Source: Maylandia zebra (lineage: Eukaryota > Chordata > Actinopteri > Cichliformes > Cichlidae). Taken from it: a DNA stretch of 64,000 nt. The notes beneath the pieces were generated by a model. The model was not told the origin of the DNA, searched no databases, and saw only the letters and a program-made list of their open reading frames with translations. Of the stretch, positions 23,985 to 40,515 are shown piece after piece (position 1 is the first letter of the stretch; each line of letters starts with the position of its first letter). Made by a program: the position numbers and the translations under genes. The stretch spans positions 7,717,033-7,781,032 of the forward strand of contig NC_135170.1 of the NCBI RefSeq assembly GCF_041146795.1, given 5' to 3'.

Positions 23985-24791
23985 TTGATATGATAGAGAA
24001 AATGCTCCACACAGAAAGGCTCCAGATCACCACACCGTTCAAACCAAAGTTTCTTGCTGATAAACAGTTGTTTATCAATTTATTTATGAGCACATTTGAA
24101 CAACAACACAAGTTGACTAAAGTGCTGTACAAACTAAAAAACAAAAAAACAAAAACAAACTATAAATGAATATAGAAAAATAGAAAACAAGACTCAAAAG
24201 CCAAACAGCTCAGTCACAATTAAAAGCTAGGGAGTAAACATGTTTTAAAAATGTTGAGTGTTAGAGCAGTCATAATTTGAAAAGGCAGACAGCTGGCTAC
24301 TGCTAAATTTACACAAATTGCGCCAAATGAATATATAGGAAGTGGACTGATTTATTGGTTATGCTGAAAATATAGCCTTTGCCAGATGTATCCTTTTTGG
24401 TTCTAGTACCGGTATATTAATAGTATATTCACAATGATATGTAACAATAAGGATAGAGTTTGTAAGAAATGTGTATTGACCCTAAACAATTAGTAGCACA
24501 AAGGTATAGAACAGGTTTTATTCCAAATTCAAACTTAGAAACACAGTGTAAAATCTAAATACTACATGATATCCTGATGTTTTCCATCAGTAAGCAGTGG
24601 CAATCCTTAGTGAAACTTGTGGATCTAACATTGCTGGACTCAGACACTGTGAATGGGCGAATGTAAACTGTTTATCAGAGAAACAGTGTGACTTTTAGAA
24701 CACTTGAACTTCAAGCTAATCGGTGTACATGTACTGTTACTGTTTTCTGATTTAAATAAAAAAAAGTATCTTTAAGCATAGTGGAATTAAT

Positions 24792-25609
24792 GGTGACGAA
24801 GGGCTTTCAATTTCACTTTGGTGGCCTCAGAATCTCATCTCTGCTTTTCGCAGATGATGTGGTTCTGCTGGCTTCATCGGGTGATGGCCTCCAGCTCTCA
24901 CTGGAACGGTTCGCAGCGGGAATGAGGATCAGCACCTCCAAATCTGAGGCCATGGTTCTCAGCCGGAAAAGGGTGGAGTGCCCACTCCGGGTCGGGGATG
25001 AGTTCCTGCCCCAAGTGGGGAGTATCTCGGGGTCTTGTTTGCAAGTGATGGGAGAAGGGAGCTGGAGAGCGACAGACGGATTGGTGCTGGAGTTGCAGTG
25101 ATGCCGACGCTGCACGGGTCCGTTGTGGTGAAGAGAGAGCTGAGTGTAAAAGCGAAGCTCTCAATTTACTGGTCGATCTACGTCCCTACCCTTACCTATG
25201 GCCAAGAGCTGTGGGTAGTGACCGAAAGAACGAGATCGCGGATACAAGCAGCGGAAATGAGCTTCCTCCGAAGGGTGACTGGCCTCTCCCTTAGAGATAG
25301 GGTGAGAAGTTCAGCCATCCGGGAGGGGCTCAGAGTAGAGTCGCTGCTCCTCCACATCGAAAGGAGCCAGCTGAGGTGGTTCAGGCATTTCACAAGGATG
25401 CCTCCTGGGTGAGGTGTTCCGGGCACGTCCCACCGGGAGGAGGCCCTGGGGTAGACCCAGGACACGCTGGAGAGATTATATCTCTCGACTGGCCTGGGAA
25501 CGCCTGGATAAGCTAGAGGAGGTAGCTGGGGAGGATGTGGTCTGGGCTTCTCTGCTTAGGCTGCTGCCCCCACGACCGGCCCCGGATGAAGCGGAAGAAG
25601 ATGGATGGA
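24792..25609 (+). mobile_element. 5'-truncated RTE/Rex3-like LINE with target duplication
   Basis: It encodes, over several frames, LLFADDVVLLASS (reverse-transcriptase FADD catalytic box), LTYGQELWVVTERTRSRIQA and RWRDYISRLAWERL, then ends in ATGGATGGATGG units. The decamer TGGAATTAAT occurs at both ends (24782-24791 and 25610-25619), consistent with target-primed insertion. Frameshifts near 25020 and 25410 make it inactive. The RTE label rests on the GATG tail and recall of the family. Confidence 0.8.
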
Positions 25610-25869
25610 TGGAATTAATTTTTAAAGAATCTTTTTTCCCAAAAGTGAAATATTGTTCCTTTCGTCACAATGCATTAAGTACATGTCTGGAATAATTTTA
25701 ATCTGTCTGCTCTTTGTTCCATGCATGTGACCTCTAAGACATTATAAACAGATGATAAAATTCTGATGATCTAATGTCATTCATCTCAATTATTTCAACA
25801 ACAAGCGTGAAAAAGAAGCTTTACAAGACAGTTGTGAAACTTGCTATAAGGTATCGTTTGGTGCCGGTC

Positions 25870-26190
25870 AAAATAAAAAGACAGGAAGCAGAGCTGGAGA
25901 GTGGATGCTAGGGATTTCATTGTTAGATACCCGGATGGACAGGATTAGAATTGAGTATGTCAGAGGGTTGAGTGGCTTGGACACATGTAGAAAAGGAATA
26001 GTGAATATATTCAACAAATTATGTTGAATATGAAGCTGCCAGACAGAGGAAAACCACACAGAAGATTTAATATGTGTTGAAGGACATGCAGATGCTACAT
26101 CGACATAGGATGCTACGGCTAGGGTGAGATGGAGGTAGAAGATCTATTGTGGCAACCCCTGAGTATTCGGCCATTAGAAGTAGTTCAACA
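25870..26190 (+). mobile_element. degraded LINE 3' fragment
   Basis: The text around GGATGGACAGGATTAGAATTG, GGACATGCAGATG and TGTGGCAACCCCTGAG follows the 3' end of a very common fish LINE, whose intact form ends in GTGGCGACCCC. Many substitutions show it is old. Confidence 0.55.
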
Positions 26191-26599
26191 AATGTGGTTG
26201 GTTAAACTCTGTATTTAGGCGTTGAAGGCTAGGTGCAGATAAGCTGTTGCTTTGGCCTACACCCTGCCTGAAAGGCTTTTTTTTTTTTTTTTTTTAAACC
26301 TTTTTGTTTTGTTATGGCAGACAGACACATCCCTATCTTAGATTATACAGAATCTAGAATCTTAATCTGCACTTAACAACTCAGGATATTTATTTCAGCA
26401 TCTCCACTACTTTTCTTATTCTGCATCTGCTAATACTGAGAAAAGTGGCTACTAGAAAAGAACACATTTTAAGTGTCTTGGTTGGTAACTGTATGGAGAT
26501 TCTGCTTTTGCAGTTTTTCTGGTCAGAGTAATACATCTTTGTGTGCACCTTTAAAAAGTAATTGAGAGTCCAAAGCCCAAAATAATTAGAAAACAAAAA

Positions 26600-29194
26600 C
26601 CTTTTATTTTTTTCAAAACAGCTAAAAGTAGATCAGCCATGATGCCAACATAGCAAAGGAAAATGAACATGCAACAAGACAACACAAGCTAATCCACTAA
26701 AAACAAACAAAAACACAACAACAAAAGTTTGACACAAGATGAGAAAACCTAAGTAGCAGACCTGGGTGCAGATAGTTCAGTTCCTTCCAGTCAGTGGTGA
26801 AGTAGTCAGGATGCAGGACGTGTCAGGACTTCACAGTAAAAACTTAAACCAGACTAGTTTAGCCTCTTGTGTTTGATTTAAAAGGCAAGAAACTGTTGCA
26901 ACCTTTACCCAGTCTGTGTATGCATGAAGTACTCTTGTACGGCTTCCATATGTGACAGTCAGGGCTAAGGCTAATAAAAGGAGCGAAAAACAAAACAGGC
27001 ACAGCAAAACGCCACCTGAAGTATGAACCGTTTTGAACCAGCTTACCCAGATATGCCAGCTACTGTTCTAACTTTAATACAGTATACATACATGTACACA
27101 ACCGGGCTACATTCAACACAGAACACTTGACAAGTATTTTTAAACTGATTCTGCTCAGCATGCTAAAGTTTTAAAGATACATCCTAATTTATTCACCAAA
27201 ATAAGTGTCAAGCAAAGAATGTGAAAGAATACTGTATGTTAAGTGTTGCCCGGGCAGTGCAAGCTCAAATAATACAGCCTACAAAACACAGGTAAATGTG
27301 TGTGAAGATATAAAAACAAATTAGTGGAAATAAAGATCATCTGACAAACTTTCAGCCATCTGCCACAGCAGTGAAACCCACTTGTTTGTTATCGAGTCAG
27401 AAGACACCGCCACCTACCAGCCAAAGTGGCAGCAAACTTAACAAGCTGCCTTTATAGTTCAGCAGTTCATATGGCCGTTTTCCTGTTCTTTCCAAGACTA
27501 CAGAAGCAGCTGACCTTCAGTGGACTTAGTTCACTTAAATGTTTTGCCCAATCAGAACAGCTTCTTAGGAGAGCTCAAGATGTGAGTTTTTTCAACTTAG
27601 GCCCCTTCCAGACATGCACTTTTTTCCTGAAAAAAAAAAAAAAAAAAATCCTATCTATTACCAGACTGAGACTAACAGGGCACAGGTCTGAAGATCACAT
27701 GAATAGATGGGACCAAAATGTCCCCCCATGTCTCAGTCTCTTTCGCCTTTTACAAATTCAGAAGAAAGATCCGACTCACCAAGTGTGCGCAGCAGAGGTT
27801 ACATGTTCCAACCCTGGCAGCACCTTCAAGTCTATGCACATTGTCAAAAAACATGAAGTCTTAGCATACAAGACACAAGGCTCTTGGAAACTGTATGTAT
27901 CAGTGACCCATGTTTTAGTAACAATGTAACAACTTTGACAGAATGTATCTGAAAGGGGCTTTAGTATCACTAAAATAGTTTTGAGTACAGACAGAGTGGA
28001 GAGAGTAACTTTCAGGAAACACTGCATACAATGTTCACAAGCAGCTCGTTTAAAATAATAACCACACCAGACAGTACTAGGTAACCAAACAACCAAGTAT
28101 AACATGGTAATACTGGCTGCAGTTTGGGACTCAAAACCAGCGACTAACAGCAGGTAACATACTCCACTCTTCACATTTAACACAACCTTTACCACTTGAA
28201 ATGTCTGTAAACTAGCGGCTAACAAGAGCCTGTTTATCCCAACACATAGCTTATAACATGAAGCTACTGTCATAGTAGTTGAGTGTCAAAATGTCCAACT
28301 ATACTGCATTTTTTTTGGTGAAAATACATTGACTGGTATTAAATCCACATCTCAGAATAGTGGAAATTCCCTGGTCCACTTGTACTGTGACATCCGTAGC
28401 TGCCACGCTGGCTGGTAGGATGATTAAGGCCCCTCATGTAGTCTAACCTATCACTATGAACAGTCAATGATGCATGAGATTAAAATGACCACATCAACAA
28501 TAATGAGAAAATGGGTGGCACAAAGAACAGACACTGAAAGGACATTGTTTGTCCATTCTTTCACTCCTCACTTCATCCCCATTCAAAAGAATTTCCCACC
28601 TTTGTATCCTGACAAAGCAGGAAGTAAACTTTGTCCTGTCTGTCACAATTTGTGATCTTCTTTTACAACCTCCCCCCCTCTTCTTTTTCCCCTCCTCCCC
28701 CCTCTTCAAACAGATATCTGAAATAAGGAACAGTGACTGGAGGAGAAAAACTTACAAATCACAGCCAAATTTTGAGCTTGCTTCAAGGCAAAGAGGTAAG
28801 CTGACAGCTGGCTGCCACTTTTCACTAAGTGTAGGAGAAAATTTCATAATTTCCACTGTTTTCAGTTGAATATTGGTAAACATAGTGGGGGTTAAGGGAG
28901 GAAGTTAAGTATCAGCATACTTGTTTAAAAAAAAAAAAAAAAAAAAAAAGATGGTAAAAATAAATAATTAAAAATTTTTCAGCCAAGATACAGGTGGGAC
29001 CATCTTTTGAGAATTCCTTGCAGGGCAGGAAAACAATTCTTATTCCCCCTCTGTCAGCCACATTGGCAGATATTTTTCATTGCTTTTGCTGCCAAAGTTG
29101 CTGCTAGAGCTGACCAACCTGGATGACACCTCACCAGGGCACAGTTGATTTCCTGCCCTGCACCTCCCTTTTTTCTTTGCACCCCCCAAAAAAT
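26600..29194 (-). other. cbx1: probable cbx1 3' UTR
   Basis: No coding exon is recognised downstream of the cbx1 stop at 29195-29197. A minus-strand AATAAA (plus strand 26603-26608) could end a UTR of about 2.6 kb, a plausible length for HP1-beta. Inside are A or T homopolymers at 27631-27648 and 28928-28949. Confidence 0.4.
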
Positions 29195-32772
<3,578 letters not shown>

Positions 32773-34099
32773 TTAAAAGTATCATTGCAATTAAAAGACA
32801 TCAAAATATTACTTTGTGGTCTGCATTATCTCCTTGATCAAAAACTATGAAATGTTGACAGCGCATATCTGATCAGCAGCAATTGGTCAGCCTGTAGATG
32901 ACAAAAGTGGGTCTATGTGTTTAGCAGAGACTGAACATCTAGAATTTGCGTGAGAGGGCCGTCTCCAGGTAAAACAAATGTTCATGCAGATGATTCTCAG
33001 TTAAAATGCATGATGCTTCTACACTACCAAATTATTTTTCCCCACAACTCGTTCTACAGGTCAATAGATTACACTTATATGTTGCATACTGTCTTGATGC
33101 ATGCTCAATCATCCAGGCAAGGAAATCCCAAGAAGTTGATTCTGCAGGTTTCTCCAACCTTAAACAAGTTACACATTAACAATCATAAAAATTAAACATA
33201 TGACCCATTGCTGGTCAGTGGTGCTAGTTTCATTCATTATTCAAATGTACTGTTTAAAAGGTTGGGGTTACCTGCATCTAAATGTCTTATCTAAAATACA
33301 TTTAGATCATTCTCATTTAAACCTTACTGACGGTAAAGGGAAAAAAAAAAAAAAGAAAAAAAAAGAAAAAAGTCAAGGTCTCTTTCAGCCAGTTTGCGTC
33401 ACAGGTGAACTCAAATGGTGAAAACAGTCTTTGTTAGGAATGTGATCCCCTCTCTTTTCTTCTCATCCCAGCCCCCTCAAGAAACAAATTCCTTCAAGCA
33501 CCCAGGTCATTAAAACATGACCAGCTACAGGACTTTTCGGAACTGGTCCATTTCCAAACTGCAGACAATCACTCAGTCTGTTTTTTTTCTACATTGACAG
33601 CATTCTTAGACAGTACCATAAGCTGGAACACTACTAACTGCATCTGCAGGTTTCCATCCAGCTTTTCAAATGTTACTTAGCCCTGTTTGTGCATTGACAT
33701 GTTTCTGTTTAAAGTATAGCTTCCCTAACCCTAGTTCATGATCATTTAAGGATTGTTCTGCTCTTAATGCATGCATTGGAGCAAAAACAAACAAACAAAA
33801 ACTCCCAAAACAAAATAAAACTAAAAACTGGGTTCTCAGAACTTTGCCAGTATTCTTGCTTCCACAATGTGCACACAGAAAGTGGGGGATCGTAAGAATT
33901 ATGCAAATTATGAAAACGGTATAAAGTTTGGAGAGTGTTAGTTGGCCAATTTTGTGGAATCAACATAGGCAAATAGGAGAATACTAAATAGGATAATACA
34001 GTAAATACTAGCCAGGAAGAGAGGACGGTGCTGATGGCTTAATGGCTTGACCAAATCACTGTTTAATGGCATGCAGGGGTTCCAGCTGAAGCAACAAAT

Positions 34100-35050
34100 G
34101 GTTGTTCGCCTATACTGCAGGCTAAACTTTCCCTGCGATTTCGAGCATCAAAGATGATAAAACGCCGATGACCACACTGCCTACATACGTGTCAACTAAT
34201 ACGTTTTTCCTATTCACTCTTTAAAAGACTAATGATATGAGATGAGCCTCAGTCGGCAGCAAATTTCTAGCGCGAAATCCTAAATGATACGCCGTTTAAA
34301 TTTCTCGAGTCTGGTGGTTTGGTAGCGAAGAAAAGCGCCCGCCTCCATGTTGCCTGTATCACCATGAATGCAGTTTGCAGCATGCCACCACCTGCAAACG
34401 CAAACTGCGACAACCTGTACACACAAATTCAATGATGAATTTGTAATCACACATACAACAATACCAGTGTTTCCAATCTATTTTCAAGTGCCAAAGACAA
34501 CGAGTGTGGCTCGCAGTTTGTCCCTTATGCATGCACATGACGTGAGCTCCTTGCGCAGCACTAGCTTAATAATGGACGAATGCTAATATAATTTCCAGAC
34601 TAGTTGGGTTTACTTGAACTGGACTCGCCAGAAATGTAAAGTTCACAACATGAGCACGGAGACTAGCCAGACGATCTGCCTCCTGCAAGCGAAGGGCAGG
34701 AGGCAGATCGCGGGCACGTTTTGCCTCAAAATGCTAACGAACACGAGCCTTACCTTTGAAAAGAAAGCTTCGCGGCGGTTGTATGGCTTAATGGCAGGCC
34801 CGAGGGAGATTTAGCCGTATCCAACAGACGAGTAAAGAAACTGGATGCACGGCAGTGGCAACACAAGAATATGAGCTGGCTTTGCAGCGTGCTCGAGAAC
34901 GATATTTGCAACGTGCTTTCTTACTGAGTCACACAATAGCCTCTGCCTCGATGCTAACAATCCGCACGACCACCTTCTGCCCGCCAACAGCACCACCGGA
35001 TGTTACGTCAGTAGGTAACGTTACAAGCAAGGCATGGGAGTTGAAATAAG
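34100..35050 (-). promoter_or_regulatory. cbx1: CpG-rich cbx1 promoter region
   Basis: CpG density rises over this stretch relative to the AT-rich flanks (for example GATTTCGAGC, GGCGCTTTTCTTCGC on the minus strand and GATCGCGGGCACG). The cbx1 first exon is expected here on the minus strand. The exact start, and the exon bearing the start codon, are not resolved. A 15-bp perfect hairpin lies within it. Confidence 0.4.
34672..34710. other. 15-bp GC-rich hairpin in the cbx1 promoter region
   Basis: Arms 34672-34686 (CGATCTGCCTCCTGC) and 34696-34710 are perfect reverse complements around a 9-base loop. Confidence 0.9.
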
Positions 35051-35374
35051 AGCTTGGCCTTCTTTTAAACCGTTTGTTCAGAACAGTACCACAGTGGATT
35101 AAGTAACATTTTGATGCAGCCTAAACTATCGATAACCAACCCAAGCAACCCAAAGGAGATAAAAATGAATGTAATGTGGTGACGCTAAAACCTGCATTTC
35201 CTCTCATATCCGCTTCAGACAGGCTTCGAAAATGAGCCAATGCCCTTGGACTTTGCAGAGCATACAAAAATGTTTTGGCTTCTATGGATAGCTTCCCCGT
35301 TTATAACACGTGTCGTTGGATGTTGACTAACTTTCCTTTGCAGAGTAATCGGTGACACAGTAAAGTTATTTATT

Positions 35375-35389
35375 ACAGAGATGTGAAGA

Positions 35390-35458
<69 letters not shown>

Positions 35459-35472
35459 CTTCACATCTCTGT
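35375..35472. repeat. (CTAT)n microsatellite inside a 16-bp inverted repeat
   Basis: About 16 CTAT units (35391-35456) are enclosed by perfect inverted arms ACAGAGATGTGAAGAA (35375-35390) and its complement (35457-35472). Confidence 0.95.
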
Positions 35473-35480
35473 ATATATAT

Positions 35481-37324
35481 TAGTGATGGTAAATTTTTAC
35501 TGACTTTGAATGAGTCACTCACCAAAGTGAATCGTTTTTTTGAGTCATTTGAGTCACTGAGTCAGTTGGCCAGAGAGTGCAAAAAATTTACATTTTCCCT
35601 CAAACTTAATTTATTTCTCTTTTCATGTAAATCCTACTGCTAAGATGAGTGATTGAAAAAGAAAAAACAACTATTTTTATAGAGCATAAAAGAGCAAAAA
35701 AATATTTCTAAAGGGAACATTTATTTTATTTATCTTTATTTAATTTTATTAGTATTTTCCTTAAATGTGTCAAATATATATTTTCTCATCTAAATGTCCA
35801 CTGAGCTGTGTGCCAGGGGGGCGGTAATGCTCCTTAACATTGGTTGCCAACCAAGAAGAAGAAGAAGCTGTGAGGGGGGGGAGTGAGTGAGTGATTTGCT
35901 TATGCTACGATCAGTGTTGGGAAGGTTACTTTTGAAATGCATTCCACTACAGATTACAGAATACATGCCCCAAAATGTATTTTGTAAATTATTCTGTTAT
36001 GTTACTCAATGAGAGTAACATATTCTAAATACTTTTCATTACTTAATATGTTATCATGCTTTTTACAAGTACATGGATGTACTATTGCTGTGTGATTTAT
36101 TACTATTATTGAAGGTTACTCGCCATACAAATATCAACAAGATTTTTAAATCTTAATATAAAATGAGTAACAATAGGATGGACATTAGGTAAAGATTGAA
36201 CTTTTTGCAGTCATCTCATATAGAAAACTATTGCGCGCGTATATAAAACAGGTCCGCGGCTCCAAAACGTAGTAAAGGGACCTCTGGCTAATACGTCGGG
36301 TTCGTGTCGGGCTCGTAGCCAAAAAATAGCTTTACTTTGTTGTCTTGGTCAACTTTGCTAACGAGAGACAGAGAGAGGCATTGAAAGGCTGCTCCAACTG
36401 AACTTATTGTTTCGGAGGAAAACACGAACACAGTGTACAGTCGAGTCTCAATAGCTTACTTACAAATGGGCTCGTCAGGCACTCTTTTTGGCTGCACTGG
36501 TTATTATTATATTTACATGATTCCATCTCCCGTTTCTGGTTGGTGACAACTCGTACTGTTTGGCTCTCCTTTTTCTCCCTCCCTCACTCTCACAGACACA
36601 TAAACGGGTATGGCAGTCCATTCTCCCCACAAACTACACTGCCCATGAGGCTACATTCCTTAGGGCCAACACTCTGCCTATTGCCTTCCCATTAAAATAA
36701 TTTTTTTAATAATAATTAAAAAAATATTTCTTCACATCATTTATGCAGGCCACAAGTAGGGGTGACTTGGGCCGCAAGATTGAGACCCAGGCATTAGAGC
36801 CTGTTATTGCATGTTTTGTTTGGGTTTCCACTGGCGTGGAATTACCAAAAATAAAGAGGGCATAGCCTAACATATGAAGCAGGAAAAGACCGCCATGTAA
36901 TCCTTTTTTAATTCGACAAGTAAATGTATTCTGAATATCACCTTTTTAAACGATAACTGTAACAGAATACAGTTACTCATATTTTGTATTTTAAATACGT
37001 AACGCCGGTACATGTATTCCGTTACTCCCCAACACTGGCTACGATTCAGCACAGGAAGGGAGCGGGTGAGTAACTCAAATGTGCTGTTAGCATGTTTGCA
37101 GAGCGATGCTACTGTGAACCGAGGAGCTATTGTATTGATGTGAGCTTTCTACTCAGGGTTTTTCTTCCAGTTCAGAGCAGCTAGATATATTTCTACTAAT
37201 GAAATTAGTTTGCTAACAGCAACAGGGATGAGTCAGTGAGTCAGTTGGGCTTGTGAATCATGATTCACGAGTCAGTAAAGTGATTTTCAAATTGAATGAT
37301 TCGTTCATGATTCGCACATCACTA
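35481..37324. mobile_element. outer hAT-like non-autonomous element (TAGTGATG ends), interrupted
   Basis: It begins TAGTGATGGTAAA and ends, inverted, TAGTGATGTGCGAATC. Both subterminal regions are full of GAGTCA/GAATCA direct and inverted copies, typical of transposase-binding arrays. Flanking octamers ATATATAT and ATTTATAT match at seven of eight bases. Removing the nested insert leaves about 710 bp without coding potential. Confidence 0.78.
35912..37037. mobile_element. 1126-bp hAT-type element nested in the outer element
   Basis: Its ends CAGTGTTGGGAAGGTTAC and, inverted, CAGTGTTGGGGAGTAACG are the terminal repeats of a common fish hAT family. The octamer GCTACGAT is present intact on both sides (35904-35911 and 37038-37045). 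It carries no transposase frame. Confidence 0.93.
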
Positions 37325-37327
37325 ATT

Positions 37328-37358
<31 letters not shown>

Positions 37359-37788
37359 TTTTTTTCTTTCTCAATAATCGAGTAGTTGAATTGATTTGAT
37401 AATTTCATCATTGCTTTTGGGCCTTTTGACACCTGCGAGTCTACTAGAATTTATCCTTAGAGTTGAGCAGGTTTGTGAGCAGGTTTGTGAGAGATGCAGC
37501 TATGGTAAAAAAAAAAAAAAAAATCCTGCAGAACTGCCTAGAGGAAAACACTCAGCATACTCACTCCTATAAATCAAGCTACAGTGGAGTTCTCTTAAGA
37601 AAAAAAACCCTTAGGATTCATGGATCATTCCCATACTACAAATGCTGGACAATGCATTTCAGCGAAATGCCTCACCTGTATTCACACAAACTGCAACACA
37701 GCTCAGTGACAAACTCATAGAAGAGTCACAGATACACTGTGCAGTCTGGAACCATTCAGCTTGACGGGACTTGAAACACTGCTGGACC

Positions 37789-39634
37789 CATAGCTGGACT
37801 GGCCATCGGCCCACCGGGCATTTGTTGATTTTTCATTTTTATGGGCTGATGGTCTTTTTCTTTCGTTTTTTTCCGTAACGGTATAAACACTGAAAGGTGG
37901 TGGATTGGCCAGATGAAGGGAGATGTGTAAAAATAACTCAGTTGTTTGGTAGTGGCTATGGCGGAGCTTCCACAGATTCAGTAACATTAGCAAGTGGTGG
38001 AAGCCTGCAGATGCAACACACTGGCAGGTGGATGACGGAATGGCAGGAGGAGCAGAGACCCGAGGCGGTGAACTGAACTTCAGGTAAGAAGTTATGACCT
38101 GCAGTCTATCTGGGTCAGATATAAACCAAGTTTAGGTGTAGTTTATTTTCGTTATGCTGACTTTTTACAGTCAGTTACAATAACTCGTACTGCGTACTAG
38201 CTAGCATGACGGAGTTTATATACTGCTGGGCGGGTGCTATGATATTATTGATGTTGAACTTGTTTTTATCTTATTTTATTTACAAGGTTAGTTATTAGAG
38301 TTGCCAACCGTCCCGTAAAAAACGGAATCGTCTCGTATTCAGAGAAAATATTGTGCATTTCGTATTGAGGTGAAAAGGAACACAGTTTGTCCCAGACTTC
38401 AGCTACAATGAAAAAGACACAAAGCTGGAGTTATTCTGTGTCTTTGTTGCACAGCTGCCTCTTCTCCTCTCATTCTCACCCCCCCCCCCCCTCTCCTGTT
38501 TCTACTTCAATCATGAAACTGATCAATGATCAGCTGATCAGTGTTTCTCTCTCTTGTTTGTTTATCGCCCAGAAACCAGTGGATGTCGCGCTAAACAGCA
38601 GCAGCATGTTTAAGCTTGATCAGCTGTTGTTAGAATTTATTTAATATTAATTTCTAGTATCAGCTGATGTTTGCTGGAGCCACAGCTGTAAAAGCTGCTG
38701 GTCATGATATCGGTTTGGTTATCTGGTGAGAAGGAAACATGAAGATGAAACCAGGAGATGTCCTTACTGAATCATCAGAGCTGAACAGGTGATGGAGAAG
38801 TTATGAACTGTTTCTGAGAAATAACACCAGGATCCTTTTCTAAGTAGCTGACAGCTGGTAACTGTGCAGGGGCGGGTCTAGCAAAGTTTTGCCAGGGGCC
38901 CAGGTAGGGCATTAACACAGAAAGGGGGGCACAAATAAAATACTTTTCTTTCTTATTCTCATTTGAAATGTCTCACTTTTAATAAATAATTATCTGAATC
39001 TTACAACAAACGATTTCATCTGATCAAAAATATATAGAAATCCATTATTGTACATAGTAATTTTTTTAGGGTCCCATCATAATTTCTTCAGAAGTAAGTA
39101 CTGTATATGATGCCAGTATTTTCCCACATTTTCTAGATACTGTACCAGTACTGTGTGTACAATGCCATCAAAAAGTCAATTAAGTTTTATTCTTTCTCAG
39201 CTGTCTTTCTATCTCCTTTCACTTTTTAAAGGTTGCCATGTTAGAAAAAATATTTTGCCCTGCCATATTGATGTGGCAAATGAATGGTTTATCAAAATAT
39301 ATCTCAATCTGTCATCAGTAATCAGTAATTATCATGTCTCACCTCTAGTCTTCTCTGTCTTAATTTCAGGTTTTCACCATGTGTTGTAGATAGTTCAGGA
39401 GGTTAACTCGACCAAGCAGTCTACTTTCGGGTACTGTTTAGAATACCAGAATAGGGAGGATGGTGTAGATTTAAGTTTATTAGATTGATACATATGTACC
39501 AACAAGACAGTGTACATCACTGTGATAACAGTGTTTGTTTTCATTCAAAGGCTTTATGGTTTTTCCTATAATACCTGGTGGGCAGGTCTCTAGTCAAAAT
39601 GCCCGGGCCAATTTTTTGTCCCAGTCCAGCCCTG
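37789..39634. mobile_element. 1846-bp hAT-type non-autonomous element with intact target duplication
   Basis: Left end CATAGCTGGACTGGCC and inverted right end CAGGGCTGGACTGGG are matching terminal repeats. The octamer GCTGGACC flanks both (37781-37788 and 39635-39642). The interior has no hAT transposase motif. Text near 38298-38345 (GCCAACCGTCCCGTAAAA) and 38868-38900 looks like other repeats captured inside. Confidence 0.9.
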
Positions 39635-40515
39635 GCTGGACCCCAGATACAAGAGTCTTTTCTTTCTAAGTTCATCTAAAGTCAATGAAGCAATAAAATG
39701 TGTTAGCCCTGAGCTGACCCCATCAATTGCTATTGGGAGAAGATTGGAAAAAGCACAACCTGGACCTTCATCACAACATTTACCATTAGCACCCATTTCA
39801 GACATCTTCTTTCTTAGTTAATCTATGGCAGCAGGTATATATGGAAGTTTTGGAAAACAGAATGAATTCTAATACAACTGCGATAATTGAATCCAGTGAT
39901 ATCCGTCACAGGGCAGGATACCTTAGAATACTGACAGAATCAAAAACACACTTACTACACTTCTACAAATTGGCTTTAATTTTTTTTAAGAGTTGAAATT
40001 GCCTCAGTGACAATACGCTACAAAAAAATTCTCATTATTAATAAAATGTGTAAACCGTACTTTCTCCCCTCACACACAAGTACACAAGCACTCCCACTGT
40101 CACAAGCACCCATTTCCTGAACAAAACTTTGACTTTGATCTCAATTTTTCACTTATACTTGCTTGCAAAACATATTTTTGTAAATTTTGCATTGGACACT
40201 GTATTTTTTAATCCTATTATTTTTTTGTTATAATCAAATTATCTGAAATAAATATTTTTCTCTTTTATTCAGTTAGCACTTCATCATCAGCTGATTATGT
40301 AAACAGGATCATTCATCACGCATTTGGTGTGCAGATGCCAGAATGAATGAACGAAGTTCTGACCCTCTCCACACTCTTTATCTGGGTTGCTACAATGATT
40401 CTTAAATCTAGCTACGAGAAACACATCAAAACAATGTCACTACAATGTCAAAATATTAAGGGAAACTGTGTCACACACTCCGTGAGGTGTCCTCTAACCC
40501 ATCACTAGATATCAT

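Noticed and set aside
27426..28273. Long open frames on both strands (165-167 codons)
   Set aside because: They include a poly-lysine run from an A tract, lack motifs and lie in the presumed cbx1 3' UTR.
38387..38644. 85-codon open frame
   Set aside because: It lies within the non-autonomous hAT at 37789-39634 and has no known domain.
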